Shown here one piece after another: positions 1 through 11,400 of a stretch of DNA of 64,000 nt. The DNA comes from Yamagishiella unicocca (lineage: Eukaryota > Chlorophyta > Chlorophyceae > Chlamydomonadales > Volvocaceae), in NCBI GenBank assembly GCA_003116995.1, contig BDSL01000060.1, positions 434,001 to 498,000 on the forward strand. Direction: 5' to 3'. The position numbers and the translations under genes are program-made. Below the pieces are notes generated by a model, which was not told where the DNA came from, made no database searches, and worked only from the letters and a program-made list of their open reading frames with translations. Position 1 is the first letter of the stretch. Every line of letters begins with the position of its first letter.

Positions 1-12
1 CCGGCCACGCAC

Positions 13-1621
13 CTCCTTGGTGCACCGCACCGCCACATACTGCAGCGTCCACTTGAGAACCCGCAGGTCGATGTCGTACAGCACCTGTCGTACAGCGGTG
101 CGGCGCGGTCGAGCGTGAGGGCCGGGTAAGTGGACAGCGGAAGGATAGGGGGGGGGCGGCGGGAGGTACCACCGGCGGCAGCAGGCCGTGAGCCAACGGC
201 ACTGGCCCTCTCCAGCGCAGCCCTTTACGAAGGGAGCCCGCCAGCAACCGCCTTCAACCGCCAGCAACTGCCAGCGCCCGCCAGCGCGTCGTCCCCCACC
301 TCCCCCCACCGCCGCGTGGAGCTCCTCGACTCGGCGGCAGCGGAACACGTCGAACCATGACGCGGTATCCGTCTCCTGAACCCCTCCGGCTCGCACCTCG
401 ACCCGTCCTCCTCCGTCGGTCCACCGGTGGTCCCCACCAGTCCCCCCCAGTTGCGGCCACCACGGTCCTATCCACGGTCCTATACTCTCCTAATATGGTC
501 CTACCTTTCCTCTTTTTACTGACACGTTCCCATCGGATTACCCTACTCGCCTGCAGCATGTAGATCGCCAGTATGTGCATTGGCGTGCTGGTGGTGAGCC
601 GCAGCACGTCTGGGCCCGAGGCGGTGGCCAGCCGGGCGATCATGGAGGCCTCCTCGGGCGTCAGGGTCTCCTCGTGCTTCAGCGGACCGCCCAGCTTGTC
701 CATGGCGCCCACGGCCCACGTTAGGGCCTGCGTACGAAGCGTACGGCGGTACGACAGTGCGTTTCCATGGGGGGTCGCTTTTGTGGGGGCGGGGGGGCCG
801 TGTTGCGACGTGGCAGGGGAGCACATGGCGGCGTTGGTCACAGGCGGTTGGGTACGGCGATAGCGGGGCGGCTGCGCCAGGCGTGGAGGGCCGCCACGGG
901 TGCGAGACGTAAGGCCGGGCGTGAATGCCTGACACACCACCTTCACCGCCCTGGGTTTGTCGGCCGTGGGTTCCCAGTCATCACCAACCAAACCCTGGGA
1001 TCCCTGGCTTATCATGTATTGTGTCCGCATCGCTCCGTCCGGCTTGCCCTCTGCTCCATAAAGCTGTCCGAGCGTTTTTCGTAAAGGGTTCCGAAACGAC
1101 GAGCCCCTCGCCGACCGCACCTGGCCCTGCATCTCTTCGGCCATGGCGCTCATGGGCTCGGTCTCACCAGCAGGACCACCCATACCGGAAATGATCAGCA
1201 GCGACAGGCAGTTGAAGGTCACCCTGTGGTTGGCCGTTGGGCAGACCGAAGCCGTTAGATTACCGTTATGCGGTTGTGCAGCGACTCCTCAGCACACTTC
1301 AGCGCGCTAGTGGCAAGCCCACAACGACTCTCCAGCCCCGACTGGGCCACTGGTCGTGCTAGCTTATGCGGTGTGTGCATCACGCGTGTCCGGCGGACGA
1401 AAGGCAGTGCCGCGGTCGCCGGGCCGCTACGCCCCGAAACCATGTAACCGCCACGAGATGCACCACATCCTGTCGCAAACGCACCGCAGAGCATATCGCG
1501 CGGGGCTGTCGTCTGCCTGTACACGCCGCCCGCCCGCGTCGACGTACGGCATGTGCTGCTGGATAAGCTTAAACAGGTCGTTTAAGTGGCTTGCCAGGTC
1601 CGGATTGATGACAACATGGCC
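13..1621 (-). CDS. Unrecognised protein, partial (3' end beyond the window)
   Basis: I do not recognise this family. Three minus-strand exons join in phase: 1121-1223, 551-727 and 13-84. They encode a fairly hydrophobic helical stretch (VTFNCLSLLIISGM), then ALTWAVGAMDKLGGPLKHEE, then MHILAIYMLQ joined to VLYDIDLRVLKWTLQYV and VRCTKE, where a GTGCGT donor leads out of the window. The donor after 551 reads CAG/GCGAGT, so that intron is GC-AG. Further upstream, 1485-1621 also looks coding (GHVVINPDLASHLNDLFKLI after a CAG acceptor), but I could not join it in phase to the exon at 1223. A frameshift or a missed small exon lies around 1240-1480. The start codon was not found. Ends are splice ends, not start or stop. 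Coding is likely; function is unknown. Confidence 0.5.
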
Positions 1622-3150
1622 CTGCGTCGGACAGGGCAACAGTTGTAACTGCCGGTCCCTGGCCGGTACGTCCGTGCGTTGTGAATGAAGGGCAGGGTAG
1701 GGTCTTCCAGGGCGCTTTGGCGGACTGCACGGGAGAAGTCCGCGTCAGGGAGTACAATCCATAATGTATGGGAAGTTAAATGTATATACGGAGCTCAGAT
1801 CGCTACGAATGCTTTAGGCGTCCAGTTGGTGCTGAGACGTACCTGGCCCTCGTAAAATGACTTCGCAAAAAGGGCCAGTCCGTTGTACGCACACTCCTTG
1901 TCCCATTTGCCTGCCGCGATCGGGCTAAGCAGCTCCTGCGTTCAGGCATTTCGAAAGGCGCAACCATGTAACCGTGCGTAACCGCTGGGCAGCAAATGGG
2001 CCTATATGATAATAGGAACACTTGACTCAATTGAACTACGCACCGAAGCAGCATCCTGTAGATCTGACGACTTCTTCATCTGCTCACATCGCCAAGTCCG
2101 CTGGTCAGGCTTCAGCGTCGGGTAAAGCTTGGCCATAGTTTTCGATTCAGGTATGGATAGAACGCTATAGCCATTGGGTGCCGGTCCACGGCTGGCCGAA
2201 CCGCTGGTTCTCGTCGACATTGCGCCTCGTTACCGTGCAAGACTGTAGGTAAATGGTCACATAAGGATTCTTTTCGGCATTAGATGCGAGAAATATAAAT
2301 GGGAGTTGTGCAAACCTGACACGACCCTGCTGTACTTTGGACGGTGAGTCGACGTGCACGTTGGATTCGAGCTTTGCATGCTTTGGGCCATCAATGCGCG
2401 CATCAATTGCAGGCGTTAACAATGGCCTCCTTAAATTGCCCTGACCCTGGGCATGGCCCGCGGGACTTATCTTCCCGAGGCACGAAGACGGATAAACAGT
2501 CCCACCTCTCCAGCGCGCGCATTCCTTATTGCGTGGTACGCCATGAATCATTAAATGACTGCATGGCCACGCGCTCGTGCGAGATGGGTCGTCGACCGCA
2601 AAACCCTAAAAACCTACTCTGCCATTCCATGTTTCCTCATCACCACATCAACCGCGTTAGAACTTGCATGTCGCCGCCAATCGTGGCGTTTGCGCCGCGG
2701 GGCGACGGGCGTTTTTCCTTGCCGTCGCTCTTGTTATGCCAACCCAACCCTTGTCCCATCCGCCTTAACCTCCTACACTGCAACCCCTCGCCTCTTGCTC
2801 CCAGGAACCAGCCCCCCAGGAAGCGTTGCGCAGTCACCTCACAAACCATCACCTCACCTCACAAACCATCACCTCACCTCACAAACCCCGACAGTCCCAA
2901 CAACCGCATGCCCCCCTCTGCAGAGCACCGACGCTGGCCCGTCCGCGCCGCGACCATCCGCGGCGATTTGCTTGGCTGCCAGGATTACCTAAACCACACT
3001 ACTGCCCGTGCCCTGCGCTCCCCACCCAATGCCGCCCACACCGCCCAATCGCCGCAGCCGGTCAGCGCGTTAGCGCCGCCCTGTTGACCGTAACCCATCT
3101 ACACTTTCGTAGCGCCATACTTTGGCTACAGTCAACGTTGTCTATCACCT
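1622..3150. other. Stretch without a supported gene
   Basis: This lies between the unrecognised left-edge gene and the 3' end of SWC5. The open frames here (the longest is 247 codons on plus, 2344-3087) have no recognisable domain, no consistent splice signals and mixed composition. It may hold 5' exons or the promoter of the left-edge gene. A short tandem array lies at 2834-2888. Confidence 0.5.
2834..2888. repeat. 20-bp tandem repeat, about 2.5 copies
   Basis: The unit ACAAACCATCACCTCACCTC repeats exactly at 2841-2860 and 2861-2880, with a partial copy after it. Confidence 0.85.
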
Positions 3151-3155
3151 TTACA
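3151..3155 (-). terminator. Probable polyadenylation motif TGTAA for SWC5
   Basis: TTACA on plus, so TGTAA on minus, about 295 nt downstream of the SWC5 stop codon. TGTAA is the usual nuclear polyadenylation motif of chlamydomonadalean algae. It is the nearest copy I found. Confidence 0.45.
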
Positions 3156-3222
3156 CTACCAGCGCCTCCGCTCCGTCTACTCGCCGCCTCTCTCCTCTGG
3201 ACCACCACCTTTGTGGCCTTTG

Positions 3223-3262
3223 GTTTGTCGGCCGTGGATTCGCGGGTTATCCTTTACCCCCC
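3223..3262 (+). repeat. Dispersed element C, copy 1
   Basis: Begins TTTGTCGGCCGTGGATTCG, followed by GGGTTATCCTTTACCCCCC. Related copies lie at 54549-54588 and, as a doubled tail, at 55764-55820. A head-only match (TTTGTCGGCCGTGG) is at 956-969. A copy of element B follows immediately at 3277-3297. Confidence 0.6.
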
Positions 3263-3447
3263 ACCCCACTTCCCACGTCGAGTAACCGGGTCTTTTTGCA
3301 GCCCCCCCCCAAGCTTATATGAGCTAACCGGTTCGCCATAGAAAAACACCCGCCACAATTCCGACGAGCTCGGCTACACGTTGGGATTCCCGCTGCTGCT
3401 ACAGCCTGGTGTCGTGCAACCGTGCTACTGCCTGCCAGGTGCCAGAG

Positions 3448-6400
3448 CTACAGCCTGCCACGTGTGCGCACGTCCGACGCGAGCCTGACGTCTCGCTCCT
3501 TCTCGTACTCGCGCAACTCGGCGCGCTTGAGGAAGTTCTGCGGCAGGGCGGACGGGGCACCCCGGGGGGGGGGAGGGGGGCGAGGAGACCCGGTTACACG
3601 ACATAGGAGACGGAGTGGGAAGAGGAGTACGTAAAACCGGTGAATCGACAGAGCAGCACAGCCAGGGAGGGGGGAGGTTATTTAGCACCGGCGGACCGGC
3701 GAAGGCATGGGGGGTGGGGGCAAGGCCGATGGGGCCCAGAAGATAACTGGGCCGATTCCGCCATAGTAATTCGGCTCCGGGATTTCGGGGTCGGGGGGTG
3801 AGGTGGCCGCCTATTCGGATGTTGGACGCGTGTGAAGCTGCGTACATGATGACAAGGGTTGCCTGGCGTCTGTGTACCGTATTAGGTTGCTTCCCCCTTC
3901 CCCCCTGAGTTGCCTCCCACTTCTCCGTTCGCCCTCAGCTCCACCACCCCACCCCGCCCCACCTGCTTCTCCAGGTACTGCTCGCCGCTCTTCTTGTACG
4001 TCTCCAGCTCCTCGTCCACCTCCGTGTTGACAGCCTGGCGGGGGACAGGCGGGGGACAGGCGGGGACACGACAGGAGGTGTGCTGGTGGAGGCTGCGTGA
4101 GACGAGGTGGTCCGGTCATAGGAAGGATGAAAGCCCGTGCAATGGGAAGCCGATTAGGAAACCGTTTAGCACATACATTTGGAGATGCCGGTCGGTGGGT
4201 GGGTTAGACCGGAACGGGCCGGATCTGATCGGATCGGACCGGGCCAGACCGGCGCGTTACCTTCAGAACATGAGACGGCGTAGGGCGACGGTGACGTGAA
4301 GCCAGTGAGGCCGAGTCTATTGGCGTCAGGGCGGGTCGGCGGGGCTCCCACCCACCCCACCCGAACCGCTCCCGCCCCGCCCCCCGCCAGCCACCCACCT
4401 TGTATTCGTTCCAGTCCGCCTTCGTCTTGTCGAGCACGCTGACCTGCGGAGCAGCGCGGGCGGGGAGACAGGGATGTACGACAGTACGGCGGACGGAGGT
4501 TGGGCAGGTGGACGCGGACACGGGTCAGTTGACAGGCAGGGAGAAGCTGCCGCCGCAACCGCAACCGCAACCGCAGCCGCAGCCGCAGCCGCAGCCATAG
4601 CCGCCACAGCCACAGCAGCAACAGCACCGGCACCCACAGCACTGCCAGCCATAGCCCCCACAGCCACAGCCCCCACAGCTCCGCCAGTCACATCCACACC
4701 GGCGCCGCACCTTCTTCTTCTTCTCTATATCTGCGAGGATGGCGTCCATGCCGGAGGAGGCGGGCGGCGGGGGCGGGGCTGTGCCGCGAGCTGCTGCCCG
4801 CTGCGCCTCCTTGCTGTCCTTGTCCACGTGCATGGTAACCTGGGGGCGGGGGGGGGTAAGGGGAGGAAGGGGAGGGGGAGGGGGAGGAGAAAGAGGGGAG
4901 GAAGAGAGGGGGAAGGGGAGAGGGGGGAGGAGCGGGCGGGTGGGTGCGGAGTCGGAAGACATAGGTGAAGACCGCTCGTATAACTGTTTCGGATGCTGTA
5001 GCTGCCGCGATGAAGAGGCGAGGTAAAGGAGGCGGTGTCGCTGCGAAACACGCAGGCGGGAGCGGGTCTTGTGGGTGCGGCCTGAGGGGGTGTTGCCTAC
5101 TTAGGTCACGCCGCTCGGCGCCCGAAGCAGGTCGGCACTCCAACGCGACAGCTGCGGCGCCCGCGGCTGTCGTGGAGCACAGCACTAGCGACTAGCTACC
5201 TCACCCATCATCACCACGCTACGCCACACCCCTCCCCAAGCAGTCCAAATCCCCTTCCACCAGACCCCGTCCACCCCGTCCCACACCCCTCCCTTCCCTT
5301 CCCTCCCCACTCCCTGCCTGCTCCCCCTCCCGTCCCCCTCCGCTCACCTGCACGTCCTTGCCGGCGAAGCGCCGCACCTCCGTCACCGCCACCTTGCCCA
5401 ACCGAGACCCAGCCGCCGAAGCATCTCGCGCGGCCGCCAGCGCCGCCGCCGCCACCGCCCGCTTATCCTCCGACGACTGCCCCACTGCCCCCGAGCTGCT
5501 GCCGGGCTCCGACCCCTCCGCCACAAACGCCGCCAGCGCTGCTGATCTGGACGCCTGCATGCCCACCGGCGGCCAGGCCGGCCTCTGCCTGGGTGATGCC
5601 GAGTCCGCTGGTGAGGGCCGCTTGAGCATACCCAGGCTACGCATCCAGATCTGGAGGGGCGGCGGCGGGCGGAGGGTTGAGGACGGGGCGGGATGGGGTG
5701 GGTTGCGAGGAAGACCCGTGGATGCGAGGAAAACCGTTTAGAACACACGTTTCGAGATGGGTGGGTGGGGTGGGGTGTCGTAGACACGCGCATTTGACAC
5801 AGGAGGAGTTAAAGAGTATCCGAAAGCCTGGCTGGGGAGCGGTGTTGACCACGCGGGAGCTCGGGAGAGGGAGGGGTGGCTTAGACACGCATAGCTGAAG
5901 CGGAGAAAGGGACACCCATGGCCTAGCTCCGGTGGGGGGGAGGGCGCAGCGCCCACGCCTCGTCACCCCGCCCATTCCCGGCTCGCTTGCTTCGAAACCA
6001 CCAGCACCCTTCCCTCAAACCGCCCTAACCACCCACCCAGCCACCGCCTCCGGCGGTTTCAACCTTCAGTGCCGCCCTCTACGGGTTTCCTCTCACACCC
6101 ACCGCGTCCTGGTCCGCCTTCTTGGCCTTCTTCCCGCCTGGACCCGCTGACGTGGAACGGCACAGCGCGGCCAGGTTCACGGTCGCCGACGGCAGCCTGT
6201 CCGTGCCGGTCCCCTTGGCCGCCGCCCGCGCATTGATCTCCTCCCACAACGAAGCCACTTTGGCTTTTTTGGCGAGGATCCGGGGGTTCAGCTCCTCCTG
6301 CGCCTCCTCTTCCGCATCCTCGCCAGCGCCGCCGTCATCATCGTCGTCGTCGTCGCCGTCGCCACCGCCGTTCCCGGCGGCGCCGGGGTCTGAGGAGATT

Positions 6401-7121
6401 GCTGCGCCGCGCCTGGGAATGCAGAGGGTGACGGGAGGATGAGCGGGGGGGGGTGCGGGGAAGGGAGGTTGAAAGGGGGAAGGGGGGTAGCGGGTAAGGG
6501 GCCGGCGCGATCGCCAGCGGTAGCTGCCGGAATGCATTGCAGGGGATTAGGCTGGCCAGCTGGTTGGTTGCTTGTGGCGCCGAATGATTTGTGTGTAGAT
6601 CCAGCTGTAATGGCCAGAAATCTATGGCGATGTAGGATCCAAGCTGGAGTTGGGTGCGTTGGGTGAAGCTCCTTGGCTGCCGGCGCTGGGTTTTCCCGAC
6701 CCGAACTATCGCGGCCCCGCACCGTTTGGCGCCGCGCTACTCCCCTGAGGGCAACTCCCCGAGAGCAAAGGATGAATTCCTTGGCAGAGGCCATGTTAAT
6801 CCATCGCGCAGGATCGGACGTTCGTCCGAGACCGCCCTTGCGATGCTTATGTTTAGGTTATGCCTTCATGAGAACCAGAGGACTGGTCCTAGCCACATAT
6901 TCCCGCAATATATTAGCCTAAGATACCGAATTATGGCTATGAGCCGCTGCGTTGTGTTGAAGACACCTCGCATCGCACCTGCGCTTGTTACGGGCGGCGC
7001 CTCGGCTAGACGCAGCGGTCTGAGGGCGATCCTCTCGCTCAGCAGTGTTATCGACAGCAGGGTTGTAATCGTCATCCTCCTCGTCAGAGGAATCCAGGGC
7101 AGCGTTGAGAAGGCCTGCCAT
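3448..7121 (-). CDS. SWC5: SWC5/CFDP1 homologue (BCNT-domain subunit of the SWR1 chromatin remodeller)
   Basis: SWC5/CFDP1 is a nuclear subunit of the SWR1/SRCAP complex, which deposits histone H2A.Z. Seven exons join in phase to a 363-residue protein: 6979-7121, 6103-6412, 5348-5650, 4711-4839, 4399-4443, 3963-4034 and 3448-3537. The start MAGLLNAALDSSDEEDDDYN has the acidic DSSDEED...Y opening typical of the family. A second acidic run (GDGDDDDDDDGG) lies near residues 60-85, followed by KVASLWEEINA. The C-terminal BCNT domain occupies about residues 283-355: GMDAILADIEKKKK, VSVLDKTKADWNEYK, EELETYKKSGEQYLEKQ, NFLKRAELREYEKERD. The W of DWNEY and the FLKR...YEKERD block are family hallmarks. 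The short link VAVTEVRRFAGKDVQ before it also fits. Length and domain order are normal and nothing appears broken. It is transcribed divergently from the coiled-coil gene. Confidence 0.93.
3579..3611 (-). repeat. Dispersed element B, copy in SWC5 intron 6
   Basis: On minus it reads CTCCTATGTCGTGTAACC, then GGGTCTCCTCG. The same core occurs in introns of the SGNH hydrolase (23885-23910 and 24296-24324), the transporter (55825-55852; weaker at 53623-53647) and the right-edge gene (62938-62958). Confidence 0.7.
5704..5759 (+). repeat. Dispersed element A, copy in SWC5 intron 2
   Basis: It contains GAGGAAGACCCGTGGATGCG, AGGAAAACCGTTTAGAACA and CACGTTTCGAGATG in that order. Similar sequence occurs at 23162-23230 and, on the opposite strand, at 20671-20743 and 55030-55080. 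More diverged copies lie at 4144-4190, 28940-29038 and 49262-49333. Confidence 0.75.
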
Positions 7122-8440
7122 GGCCGGGCTGCGGTAGGATGGCTTAAAGCCGTGTACGGGCCGATAGGATGTGGAGTTTTGCACTAGAGATGCAAGTTAA
7201 CGAGCGGCGCTCCTGCCCACGGCTGCACCGAAATTGCCTACGTCCGTCTGTTTCCAACCTAAGTGCACAGGCAGTTCAACTAGGAGCCGTTTAGTCTTTT
7301 CGTAGTTAAACATACATACGAGTTCGGGCCATTGGACTGCATGTTTCAGCTTTGTAAAACGAGTACGACAAACCGCAACCGCACTCACGCATTTTGACAA
7401 GCGTTAAAGTTATTTCGTTATGTTAGCATGCGGCGTGCACGCTACAACTTTGCTGCCTTCTGCTGATGCTGCAACTTTCCATATCAAGTGTCCTGTCGTT
7501 CAACTTTTACTTTGGCTTGCAGGTTGCAACGCCATTTCGCCTATTAGCAAGATTTATCCTACGTAATAAAATCTAGGGCTCCAATTGACTACCAGGTCAT
7601 TCGTAGGCTGCTGGCAGCCTGGGGCTCAGGCAGGGGTGCTGCAAGCCCTTGTTGTCATCATTGCATCGCGCGGAGACTTTAAGAGGCCTCGTTCTAATGA
7701 AATATGGGGCGACTGGAGGCGGACTAAAGCGAGTATAGAAGCTTTGAGTCCCCGGTGGGAAGGTGCAACTTCCCCCGAGGTGACTTTTGAATTGCGCCGG
7801 CAATGGAGTATGCCGAATACGACACAGAAGGTGCGCTACACAGTTTTGAACGTACCTGTGTTGCTTGTTGCGCCTGCAACAGGCTGACAAAGCGCGCTGG
7901 CGTGGACGCATCGAGTTCGCACGCATGCACTTTCCCGTCTAGCCAGCAGCATAAATGCGAGGCAACAGGAATCCGCAGACTCTGCAAACAGCGCGTGCAG
8001 AATTGCGCTGACCTGTACGGCGCCGTCGCCGACAGCGGTCTTCAGCAGGTGGTGACACGACAGCTTACCAGCCTCTGCGCACGCTCGCTCTTCCAGAGAT
8101 AGGCAGCGCCCTCCGCCTCTGCGGCGTATGCTGCCTCCCACATCCAAGCCCCCCTTCCCTCCGCAACCCCCAACGTGCCCGCACCGCCCCCCCCACCACT
8201 CCCCGACCCCGACCCACATCGCCCCCCCACGCCCTCGCACCAACCCACATCCCCAGTCCGCCTGTCGTACAAAAATGGCGCTTACAATGGCGATCACGAC
8301 GACGGCAATGATGATGATGAGGACGAGGAGGAGGAGGAGGATTCGCGCCAGCCGGAACAAGAGGACGACGGCATCATCGGCGCACTGACGTCCATCCTGG
8401 TCGTTGGCGTTACGGAGCTGCTCACTGACTTTTCCCCTCA
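7122..8440. other. Divergent intergenic region with a possible 5' exon
   Basis: This separates the start of SWC5 (minus) from the coiled-coil gene (plus), so it probably holds both promoters. From about 8251 a plus-strand frame opens after a CCCCAG acceptor-like site and runs into a strongly acidic stretch (DDDEDEEEEED near 8310-8345). It may be an upstream exon of the coiled-coil gene, but I could not fix its donor. I saw no TATA-like element that I would defend. Confidence 0.4.
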
Positions 8441-11400
8441 GGCCCCGACCTCCACGGGCCGTAGCGCCGCCGCCACGTCGTCACACCGCCGCCGCTCTCG
8501 GTCTCACTCCCCCGAGCCATCGGGCCACTGGGACCAAGGCGACGGCGGCGACTTCGCGCCGTTCGCCGCCGCCGACGCCAGGCACAGAGGTGGTGGTGGC
8601 GCCGCAGCCGGCGGGGCTGCCGTCAGCAGCACCGGCGGCGGCGGGGGCGGCGGCGGTTGGGTTATTCCGCCCAAGGCGACGTCCACCCCAGTGGCGACGC
8701 CGACGGCGCCGCGTGGGCGTTTCGTTGGCGCTGGCGGCGTAGCGCCAGCCAACAGCTTGGTGGGCTCACCCACTGCCGCGTCTGGACTGTTGGGAGCGGT
8801 GCGTCGTGGGCTAAGGGGAGGGAGTGGGCAGGAGGCTGGTGGCTGGGAGCAGTGAGTTGTGGGCTAGGTGGTGGGATGAGCGGGGTTGGGGTAGGCTATG
8901 GGTAGGGCGGTGGGTGGTCGCCAATACGTGCAATACAGGCCGACCGAACACGCCCCCATCGCTCCACCTCTTCCTGCTGCTGCTGCTGATGACACTCCGT
9001 CTCCGGTTCCTCACCGGCAGCGCCTCGCGCGTTGATTTGCACCTTGTGACCCGCTCCGGAGCTCATCCACTACCGCCGGCGCTTCCACATTTCGGGACTC
9101 ATCCCGCTACTGCCGCTGCCGCCGTCGCAGATGTTCTCGGGCTTCAGCACGCTGGGCCAGCGCGCCACCGACCTGCTCACGCAGCTGGACCACGACTTCG
9201 AGACCATCTTCAGCAGCGTGCTGGACGACGATGAGGCCGAGTCGGCGGAGGGCGACAGCGGCGGCGAGGTGGAGGCGGCGGCGGCGGTGGTGGCCGCGGG
9301 GGGAGCCCGGCGGGGCAGCGAGGCCGCGGGGCCTGCTGCCGGTCTATTGAGTCCAGCCAGCAGCCTGCGTAGTGGGGTCGTTGGGGCAGGGGCTGTTGGT
9401 GCGGCGGCGGCGGCCGCCGCATCGCCGACAGGCGCCGCTGTCGCGGCGGCGACTGGAAGCAAGCCGGGCGGAACGACGGCGGCGGCCGTGGCGGCCGTGT
9501 TATCCCCCTCCGCGTCGTCCATGAGTACGGGTGGCGGAAGTGGCGGCGGCGGTGCCGCGAAGGGGCCTAGCGTAGGGGCGGCCAAGGCCAAGTCCAGCGG
9601 CGGCAGGGGCGACGTGTGGATCCAGCAGGGGGATGACGACTGGGGCTGGGGGGCCGGCGATGACGACGACGACGACGATGACGGACGTGGCGGCAGCAGT
9701 AGCGGCGCAGCCGGGAGAACTGCTGCCAGCGAGGCGGCGGTGCAGCCGCGGGGGGCGAAAGTGGCAGTGCCACAGCCGCACACGCCCATCGCCGCCGCGG
9801 CGGCGCCGCTGGTGGCGGCGCCGTCCCCGTCAGCTCGTAGCGGCCCGTCCGCCAGCTCCACCGCCTCCGCCTCCTCCCTCTCATCGCCTTCGGGCACCCG
9901 GGGTTCTCGCAAGCTCATTATCATAAAGCCCGCATCGCTGGCGGCGAAAACTGACACCGCCGCCACCACCGCCAGCAACCAGGTGACGTCCCCGTCCGTT
10001 AAGACCACAGCCACGGCTAAGCCGCCGGCGGCGGCTGGGGCGGCTTCGGCTCCTGCAGAGGCGGCGGCAGCGATAAAGCCTGTAGAGTCGGTGCCGGCTG
10101 CTCCAGAGCTGGAGCTGCGGCAGCAGCTGGAGGAGGCGCGGGGGGTAGCTGCCGAGGCGCAGGTTCGGGCTGAGGCCGCAGAGGCGCGCACTGCGGGGCT
10201 GCAGCAGCAGCTGGCGGAGGCGCTGGCGGATGCGGCCAGGCTGGCGGAGGAGGCGGAATCGCTGGGGGGGGAGCTGGCGGCCAGTCAGCGGCGCTGCGGG
10301 GAGTTGGAGCAGGTGGGCCCGGGCTGGGGGGAAGGTGCCGAGGTGCCGTGTGTGTCGCTGTGCTGCTAGGCGGCGGCTCGGCAGCTGGGCCGCCTATCTG
10401 GTGAACCGAATCCGCCGAGCTGATGGCAGCAGACGCGACCCTCCAAATAGTGACACCGATCGCAACCACTGACAACCGGGTGCTGCTGCTGCTGGTGATG
10501 ATAATCATGTCCCGCAGGAGAACCTCCACCTGCGGAGCACCCTGCCGTCAAATGGCACCGCTGCACCTCCCACCACCCCCGCCATGGCCCTGTGCTCGGT
10601 ACCCCCTGATGACCTCCTGTTCTTGCGGGCGACAGCCGGCAGCAGTGGCGGCGGCGGTAGCGGCAGCGGCGGCCCACAGCACCACCACAACCACCGCAAC
10701 CACCACCACAACCACCCACACTTCCTCCACCACAGCACCACCTCCGCAGTAGCAACATCCACGGCTTCGCAGCGGCCAACGGCCGACGCAGTCGGGCCTG
10801 TGCTGTCGGGGTCGGCGTCGGCGCTGCCGCTGTCCGTAGTGCTCAGCGGGGGTACCAGCCGCGGCGGCAGCCGCGGCCACAGCCGCCGTGGCAGCGGCGG
10901 CGGCGGCGTACGACACATTTTTATCAACGGTGGCGGCGCCGACGAGCTGGTCGAGGGAGCGTTACTGGCGCAGCTGACGGCGGCGCTGGCGGATAAGGCC
11001 CGGCTGTGGCGGGAAAACGACATCCTCACCCGCCGCTTGGAGGGGCTGCAGGTGCGAGTAGGGGTGGGCAGAGGGAGGGTGGAGGGGCTGAGGTTTGGAC
11101 TGCACTCCTTGGGTGACGTTTGGGCTGCAGTCTATGGATGCCCGGCACGGCACCAACAGAGGAGCGTGTATCAGCGGATGCGAATCTGCACAGGCCATGC
11201 TGCATCTCCCCTCAGAAGCCCCGACACGATAGGCGATACCCCTCACGCACGTGCAACCAATCCACCGCGCGCCGCACAGGAGCTGCTGTCGTACACGTCC
11301 CAGCACACGGCCTACGGCCGGGGCGAGGGCAGCGGCGACGAGGGTGATGACGACCCACGGGACGGTTACGGTTACCCGGACGACGGCGCAGACGACGACT

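Noticed and set aside
2344..3087. Plus-strand open frame (247 codons)
   Set aside because: No recognisable motif, runs across a simple tandem repeat, and its codon use is unlike the window's real genes.
9070..10191. Long minus-strand open frame (373 codons)
   Set aside because: Antisense shadow of the coiled-coil gene in GC-rich DNA. It gives poly-Ala/Pro/Ser, and the plus strand has the phase-consistent splices and heptads.
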